Assembly (NCBI RefSeq): GCF_943181405.1
Contig: NZ_CALPBY010000007.1
Coordinates: 1 to 64,000 of the forward strand
DNA length: 64,000 nt
Direction: 5' to 3'
Source: Cellulosimicrobium sp. Marseille-Q4280
Lineage (GTDB): Bacteria > Actinomycetota > Actinomycetes > Actinomycetales > Cellulomonadaceae
Part shown: piece after piece, positions 59,040 to 64,000 of the stretch
Layout of the letters: every line of letters starts with the position of its first letter
How positions within the stretch are numbered: position 1 is the first letter of the stretch
Translations under genes and position numbers: made by a program
The notes under the pieces: model-generated
The model's input: only the letters and a program-made list of their open reading frames with translations
The model's database searches: none
What the model was told of the DNA's origin: nothing

Positions 59040-59606
59040 TCAGGGTTGCGGGACGAGCCCGTTCACCTGGCTCTGGATCCCCTGGATCCGGGCCGTCTCG
59101 CACCGCTCCTCCGCCGCGACCGTGATCGCCCCGTCGAGGCACCGCTGGTGCTCCATCGCCACGTCCCACGTCACGAGGACCGCGAGGAGCTGGAACGTCA
59201 GAAGGACCGCGAGCCCGACGCCGATCGCCAGCGCGGGCACGAGCGCACCCCGCACGCGGGCCCGCCACGCGGCGACGAGGGCTCGCACGCCGCCGACGAC
59301 CGCCGCGACGGCGACCGCGAGGCTGGCCATCTGCCAGGGGAAGGGCAGCGCGCTCAGGACGATGACCAGCAGGAGGAGCAGCCCGAAGTGCAGGACGCGT
59401 CGTGTGGCGAGGCGCGCGGTCTCGGGGTCGACGGGTTCCGGCTCGGGCGTCGGCCGTGGCGGGGGTGTCGGTCCCTGTGGCGGCAGGGGCGGCGGGGTCT
59501 CGCGGTCGGGCCGCGGCGGGCCCGATCCGGGAGCCGATGGCGGCGGGTCGCCGGGTCCGGGACGCGGCGGGGCGTCCGGGCGGGGCGGGGCGTACGGGTT
59601 GCCCAA
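59040..59606 (-). CDS. Proline-rich three-helix membrane protein
   Basis: A 188-aa protein: about 60 Pro-rich residues beginning (M)GNPYAPPRPDAPPRP, then three helices (VLHFGLLLLLVIVLSALPF, MASLAVAVAAVVGGVRALV, LVPALAIGVGLAVLLTFQLLAVLVTW), then a short extracytoplasmic tail with two Cys (HQRCLDGAITVAAEERCETA) that could form a disulfide. TTG 59606, five bases after GAGGAG, is the likely start; ATG 59642 is the alternative. Function is unknown. It lies antisense between DUF6350 and purN. Confidence 0.65.
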   Translation of the reverse strand: MGNPYAPPRPDAPPRPGPGDPPPSAPGSGPPRPDRETPPPLPPQGPTPPPRPTPEPEPVDPETARLATRRVLHFGLLLLLVIVLSALPFPWQMASLAVAVAAVVGGVRALVAAWRARVRGALVPALAIGVGLAVLLTFQLLAVLVTWDVAMEHQRCLDGAITVAAEERCETARIQGIQSQVNGLVPQP

Positions 59607-59705
59607 GGCGACTCCTCGGTTGCGTGCGTGCTCGGGGTACATTCTCTCCCATCGGGCGGGCGGGTCGCGGACCCTTCGCGCCCGGCCGCCGACCCAGGGA
59701 GCACA

Positions 59706-60347
<642 letters not shown>

Positions 60348-60929
60348 CGCCTGCGGCGCGAGGACCGCGAGCAGCTGGTACGTCTCGCGCCGGGCTCGCG
60401 GCGCGGCGCGCGCCGCCTCGAGCGACCGTTCCGACCAGCGCTCGAGCACGTCCTGGAGCTCGGTGACCAACGCGGCCGCCTGCTCGTCGTCGAGCAGGAA
60501 CGTGCTCAGGGCCAGGATCCGGTCGTCGCGCGACTCGCCGGAGGCGTTCGCCCGGCGGAACGTCTCCTCGGCCCACCGGAGGGCGGGGACCACGACGTCG
60601 CGCATCGCCGCCGGCGTACCGGGCTCGACCGCGTAGCTCTTCGCGACGTTGGTCCAGACCCGGTCCCGACGGTCGCGCGCGTGCTCCGGCGCCTCGACGA
60701 TCATCCCGGCCTTCGCCAGGACGCGGAGGTGGAAGCTCACCGCGTTGGCGGGCTCGTCCGTCGCGCGGGCGAGGTCGGCGGCACGGGCGTGGCCGAGTGC
60801 GGCGAGCTCGATGAGGATCCGCTGCCGCAAGGGGTGGGCGATCGCCCGCAGCGCGGCGGGGTCCTGGACGCGGAAGGTCTCGAGCACACGACGAGGCTAG
60901 CAATGCTCCTCCCGAGGGCAACCGTCGGT

Positions 60930-60984
60930 GCGCAAGAGCAAGCGCGCAAGAGTCATTGCGCAATAAGCGCTGCGCACCTACTGT
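60930..60984 (+). promoter_or_regulatory. MFS promoter with ArsR-type operator
   Basis: TTGCGC (60956-60961), 17 bases, TACTGT (60979-60984), six bases to ATG 60991. The palindrome ATTGCGCAAT (60955-60964) covers the -35. Two direct copies of GCGCAAGAG (60930-60938 and 60944-60952) lie just upstream and share the GCGCAA core. Confidence 0.75.
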
Positions 60985-60990
60985 CCTGCC

Positions 60991-62331
60991 ATGACCACGA
61001 GCCAGGACCCGGGCCTCCGGGAGACACTTCCCCTGCCGACCGACCGCGCCGACGCCGCGCCCGTCGCCGACGCCCCCTCGCCCGCGCGCCTGCTCCGCAA
61101 CCGGTCGTACATGCTCCTCATGACGGGGCTCACCGCCGAGACGCTCGGGGCGGGGGTCGCGCTGTTCGCCGTGCCGCTCGTCGCGTACGGGCTCACGGGC
61201 TCGGTGGTCCAGGCGGGCGTGGTCGCCGCCGTCGGGCAGGTCGGCGCGCTCCTCGCGACCCTGCCCGCCGGCGTGGTCGCCGACCGGGTGGATCGCCGTC
61301 GGCTCGTGGTCGCGGCGGCAGGCGTGGGGACGCTGCTGTGGACGACGGTGGCGGTCGCGGCCGGGCTCGGTGCGCTCACCACCTGGCACCTCGCGGCCGC
61401 CCTCTTCGGGGCGTCCGTGGTCGGCGCGCTCGTCGACCCGGCGACGAGCGGTGCGTTCCGCTCGGTCGTCCCCGTTCCCCAGCTGCCGACCGCGCTCGCC
61501 GCGGCGCAGGGGAGGGACGCCGCGGCGGGCCTCCTCGCCGGCCCGCTCGGCGGCGTGCTCTACGCGGTGTCGCACGCGATCCCGCTCGCCGCGGCAGCCG
61601 TGGGGCACCTCGCCACCGCCGTGTGCACGTGGCTCGTGCGCGAACCGCTGAACGGTGACGTCGCCGAGGCGCGCGCGACCCGTCCGGTGGCGGCGCTGCG
61701 CGAAGGGCTGCTCTTCGTCTGGTCGGTGCCGCTCTTCCGCGCCCTGCTCGGTCTGTTCGTCGTCGTCAACGTCGCGTTCGGCGGTCTCATGATCGGCATC
61801 AACCTCGAGCTCGTGCGCACGGGCACGACGCCGGTCCTCATCGGTCTCGTCGACCTCGCCGTCGGGCTCGGGGTGCTCGTCGGCGCCGTGCTGGCCCCGC
61901 GCCTCGTGGGGCGGTTCCGCGCGGGAGCGCTCGTCGTCGTCGCGCTCGGGGTGCTCGCGACCGGTGCCGTGGCGATGGCCCTGCTGCAGTCGTACGTCGC
62001 CTATCTCGTCGTCCTCCCGCCCGCGGTCCTGCTCGTCCCCGCCGTGAACGCGGGTCTGTCCGGCTACGCCGCGGCGATCACGCCGGCCCAGATGCAGGGC
62101 CGCCTCGCGTCCGTCCTGGGCCTCACCGGCCTCGCAGCAGGCCCGCTCGTCCCGCTCGTCGGGAGCGGGCTGCTCGCGCGGTACGGGATCGGGACGGCGC
62201 TCGCGGTGCTCGCCGGTCTCCTCGTCGTGACCGTCGCCGGCCTCAGCACCTCGCGCTCGCTGTGGCGCGTGGGCACACCCGACACGTGGGCGGACGACGC
62301 CCGCGCGCTCGCCGAGGCGGCGCCCCGGTAG
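60991..62331 (+). CDS. MFS transporter, exporter type
   Basis: A 446-aa major facilitator with about twelve helices. The first cytoplasmic loop signature is AGVVADRVDRRRLVVAAAG, and the layout (RNRSYMLLMTGLTAETLGAGVALFAVPLV at the start) resembles MFS_3 efflux proteins of the enterobactin/macrolide-exporter kind. Substrate is unknown. The divergent ArsR-type gene probably represses it. Its stop codon TAG lies inside the -10 box of purH. Confidence 0.85.
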   Translation: MTTSQDPGLRETLPLPTDRADAAPVADAPSPARLLRNRSYMLLMTGLTAETLGAGVALFAVPLVAYGLTGSVVQAGVVAAVGQVGALLATLPAGVVADRVDRRRLVVAAAGVGTLLWTTVAVAAGLGALTTWHLAAALFGASVVGALVDPATSGAFRSVVPVPQLPTALAAAQGRDAAAGLLAGPLGGVLYAVSHAIPLAAAAVGHLATAVCTWLVREPLNGDVAEARATRPVAALREGLLFVWSVPLFRALLGLFVVVNVAFGGLMIGINLELVRTGTTPVLIGLVDLAVGLGVLVGAVLAPRLVGRFRAGALVVVALGVLATGAVAMALLQSYVAYLVVLPPAVLLVPAVNAGLSGYAAAITPAQMQGRLASVLGLTGLAAGPLVPLVGSGLLARYGIGTALAVLAGLLVVTVAGLSTSRSLWRVGTPDTWADDARALAEAAPR

Positions 62332-62334
62332 ACT
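62329..62334 (+). promoter_or_regulatory. -10 box of purH, overlapping the MFS stop
   Basis: TAGACT (62329-62334) contains the MFS stop codon; transcription should start near 62341, right before the ZTP riboswitch. Confidence 0.6.
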
Positions 62335-62344
62335 CGGCGGCGGC

Positions 62345-62422
62345 CGCGACTGGCGAGGGTGGGAACGACCACCGGGGAGCGGCCGGAACTACCTGCTGGT
62401 GCGTCGACCGCCTGGGCGCCTG
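62345..62422 (+). promoter_or_regulatory. ZTP (pfl) riboswitch of purH
   Basis: The leader shows GGTGG-N6-CCACC (62358-62373) with GACCACCGGGGAGCG, then the diagnostic ZTP core CCGCCTGGGC (62408-62417). ZTP riboswitches sense ZMP/ZTP, which build up when 10-formyl-tetrahydrofolate is short. PurH uses ZMP (AICAR) and 10-formyl-THF, so the placement fits. The region from 62423 to the AGAGGAG before ATG 62497 can fold and is the probable expression platform. Confidence 0.85.
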
Positions 62423-62496
62423 GGTTCTGCCACTCGGCACCGGTACCGCACCCGCGGGACCGACGCACCGACCGCGACCCAGAGGAGCCCCTCGTC

Positions 62497-64000
62497 ATGT
62501 CCGCACCCTCGGCCCCCGACGTCCAGCTCGCCGACGACGCACAGCGCCCCGTGCGCCGCGCGCTCCTGAGCGTCTACGACAAGACCGGGCTCGCCGAGCT
62601 CGCCACCGCGCTGCACGCCGCGGGCGTCGAGCTCGTCTCCACCGGCTCGACCGCCGCCACGATCGCCGCGGAGGGCATCCCCGTCACGCGGGTCGAGGAC
62701 CTCACCGGCTTCCCCGAGTGCCTCGAGGGGCGCGTCAAGACGCTGCACCCGCGCGTGCACGCCGGCATCCTCGCCGACTCGCGCAAGCAGGACCACATGC
62801 AACAGCTTGCCCAGCTCGACATCTCCCCGTTCGAGCTCGTCGTCGTCAACCTCTACCCGTTCGCCGCGACCGTCGCGTCGGGCGCAGGCCCGGACGAGGT
62901 CGTCGAGCAGATCGACATCGGCGGACCGTCCATGGTCCGCGCCGCGGCGAAGAACCACCCGAGCGTCGCCGTCGTCGTCGAGCCGGCCGCCTACGACGCC
63001 GTGATCGACGCCGTCCGCGCCGGCGGCTTCACCTACGCGCAGCGCAAGGCGCTCGCGGCCGCCGCCTTCGTGCACACGGCGACCTACGACGTCGCCGTCG
63101 CGTCCTGGATGGGCAACGTCGTCGCGCCCACCGACGAGCTCGTGCAGGCGGACGGTGCGACGGTCTCCAGCGGCTTCCCGGCCTGGATCGGCGGGACGTG
63201 GGACCGGTCCGACGTGCTGCGCTACGGCGAGAACCCGCACCAGCGCGCGGCGCTCTACACGACCGGGCACGGCCCGGCCGGGCTCGCGCAGGCGACGCAG
63301 CTCCACGGCAAGGCCATGAGCTACAACAACTACGTCGACGCCGACGCCGCCTGGCGCGCGGCGCACGACCACGCCGAGCCGGCCGTCGCGATCATCAAGC
63401 ACGCGAACCCGTGCGGCATCGCGGTGGGCACCGACGTCGCGGACGCGCACGCCAAGGCGCACGCGACCGACCCCGTGTCGGCGTACGGGGGCGTCGTCGC
63501 GGCCAACCGCGTCGTGACCCGCGCCGCGGCGGAGCAGATCGCCCCGGTGTTCACCGAGGTCGTCGTCGCGCCCGGCTTCGAGCCCGACGCGCTCGAGGTG
63601 CTGCAGGCGAAGAAGAACCTCCGGCTCCTCGTGGTCGACGGCGCGCCCTCCGCCACGGTCGAGACGCGCCCGATCAGCGGTGGTCTCCTCGTGCAGGGCG
63701 TCGACCGCGTCGACGCGGTCGTCACCGACGCCGACGGCACGGTCACCGGCGGTGACGACCCGCAGCACTGGACCCTCGTCACCGGCGCCGCCGCGGACGA
63801 GGCGACGCTCGCCGACCTCGCCTTCGCGTGGCGCGCGGTGCGCGCCGCGAAGTCCAACGCGATCCTCCTCGCCGCCGACGGCGCCGCCGTGGGCGTCGGG
63901 ATGGGGCAGGTCAACCGCGTGGACTCGTGCCGCCTCGCGGTCGAGCGGGCCAACACCCTCGCGGACGGTCAGGAGCGGGCGCGCGGTGCCGTCGCGGCGT
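62497..64000 (+). CDS. purH: Bifunctional AICAR transformylase/IMP cyclohydrolase (cut by window end)
   Basis: PurH carries out the last two steps to IMP. The N-terminal IMP cyclohydrolase (MGS-like fold) has [27 protein letters not shown] and [15 protein letters not shown]; the AICAR transformylase part follows with [27 protein letters not shown] and [14 protein letters not shown], where the Lys-His pair is catalytic. About 501 codons are in the window and no stop is reached; a few dozen C-terminal residues are missing. AGAGGAG precedes ATG 62497. Control is by the ZTP riboswitch just upstream. Confidence 0.95.
   Translation, partial: MSAPSAPDVQLADDAQRPVRRALLSVYDKTGLAELATALHAAGVELVSTGSTAATIAAEGIPVTRVEDLTGFPECLEGRVKTLHPRVHAGILADSRKQDHMQQLAQLDISPFELVVVNLYPFAATVASGAGPDEVVEQIDIGGPSMVRAAAKNHPSVAVVVEPAAYDAVIDAVRAGGFTYAQRKALAAAAFVHTATYDVAVASWMGNVVAPTDELVQADGATVSSGFPAWIGGTWDRSDVLRYGENPHQRAALYTTGHGPAGLAQATQLHGKAMSYNNYVDADAAWRAAHDHAEPAVAIIKHANPCGIAVGTDVADAHAKAHATDPVSAYGGVVAANRVVTRAAAEQIAPVFTEVVVAPGFEPDALEVLQAKKNLRLLVVDGAPSATVETRPISGGLLVQGVDRVDAVVTDADGTVTGGDDPQHWTLVTGAAADEATLADLAFAWRAVRAAKSNAILLAADGAAVGVGMGQVNRVDSCRLAVERANTLADGQERARGAVAA

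Overview
The window is GC-rich chromosomal DNA from a Gram-positive actinobacterium. Gene content suggests the order Micrococcales, near Cellulosimicrobium or Cellulomonas: a phosphoketolase-Pta-AckA operon, GuaB plus GuaB3, a DUF6350 gene between sucCD and purN-purH, sulfate reduction through APS, and an XRE-MurA fusion. The genus is an inference from memory of gene families, not a database result. Most of the window is core metabolism. The accessory signs are one low-GC orphan gene beside an IS5-type transposase remnant (about 38.8-39.6 kb) and a nuclease-like gene framed by palindromic repeats (20.3-21.5 kb).

Layout. 0-13 kb: guaB with no visible start codon; a Tat-exported amine oxidase divergent from a secreted RidA-like protein; an XRE-MurA fusion; a DnaQ-like exonuclease; guaB3; two acetyltransferases; succinate-semialdehyde dehydrogenase; a DUF218 membrane protein; a DUF4031-HD fusion. 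13-19 kb: ackA, pta and xfp, joined by 4-base overlaps. 19.4-25 kb: SURF1, the repeat-flanked AbiEi/DUF559 gene and a heterodimeric ABC exporter. 25-32 kb: DUF3817, a ThiF/MoeB-rhodanese fusion, thiOSG under a TPP riboswitch, thiE and guaA. 32-39 kb: a glycosyltransferase, membrane proteins, a frameshifted PspC protein and a PspC-type kinase with its response regulator. 39-46.7 kb: the sulfate assimilation operon sir-cysH-cysD-cysN-cysG, preceded by a four-cysteine leader peptide and an attenuator-like region. 46.8-53.4 kb: a membrane protein, PadR with a hydrolase, DUF456, a VOC protein, pcrA, and an HTH plus Clp N-domain pair that looks like a split ClpC2. 53.6-64 kb: an OmpA-like lipoprotein, sucCD, DUF6350, purN, an ArsR repressor with an MFS exporter, and purH behind a ZTP riboswitch, cut off by the window end.

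Regulation can be read unusually well here. At least eleven genes have a TAnnnT -10 box ending 6-7 bases before the start codon, which implies leaderless mRNAs. Several self-regulating units are visible: two matching dyads over the -10 and -35 of the HTH/Clp_N operon; a palindrome over the -35 of the MFS gene facing its ArsR repressor; two copies of an operator-like motif 84 bp apart upstream of the XRE-MurA fusion; the cysteine leader; and TPP and ZTP riboswitches. The strongest leads are the split ClpC2-like module, the polycysteine attenuator, the palindromic repeats around the DUF559 gene and the exported amine oxidase/RidA pair.
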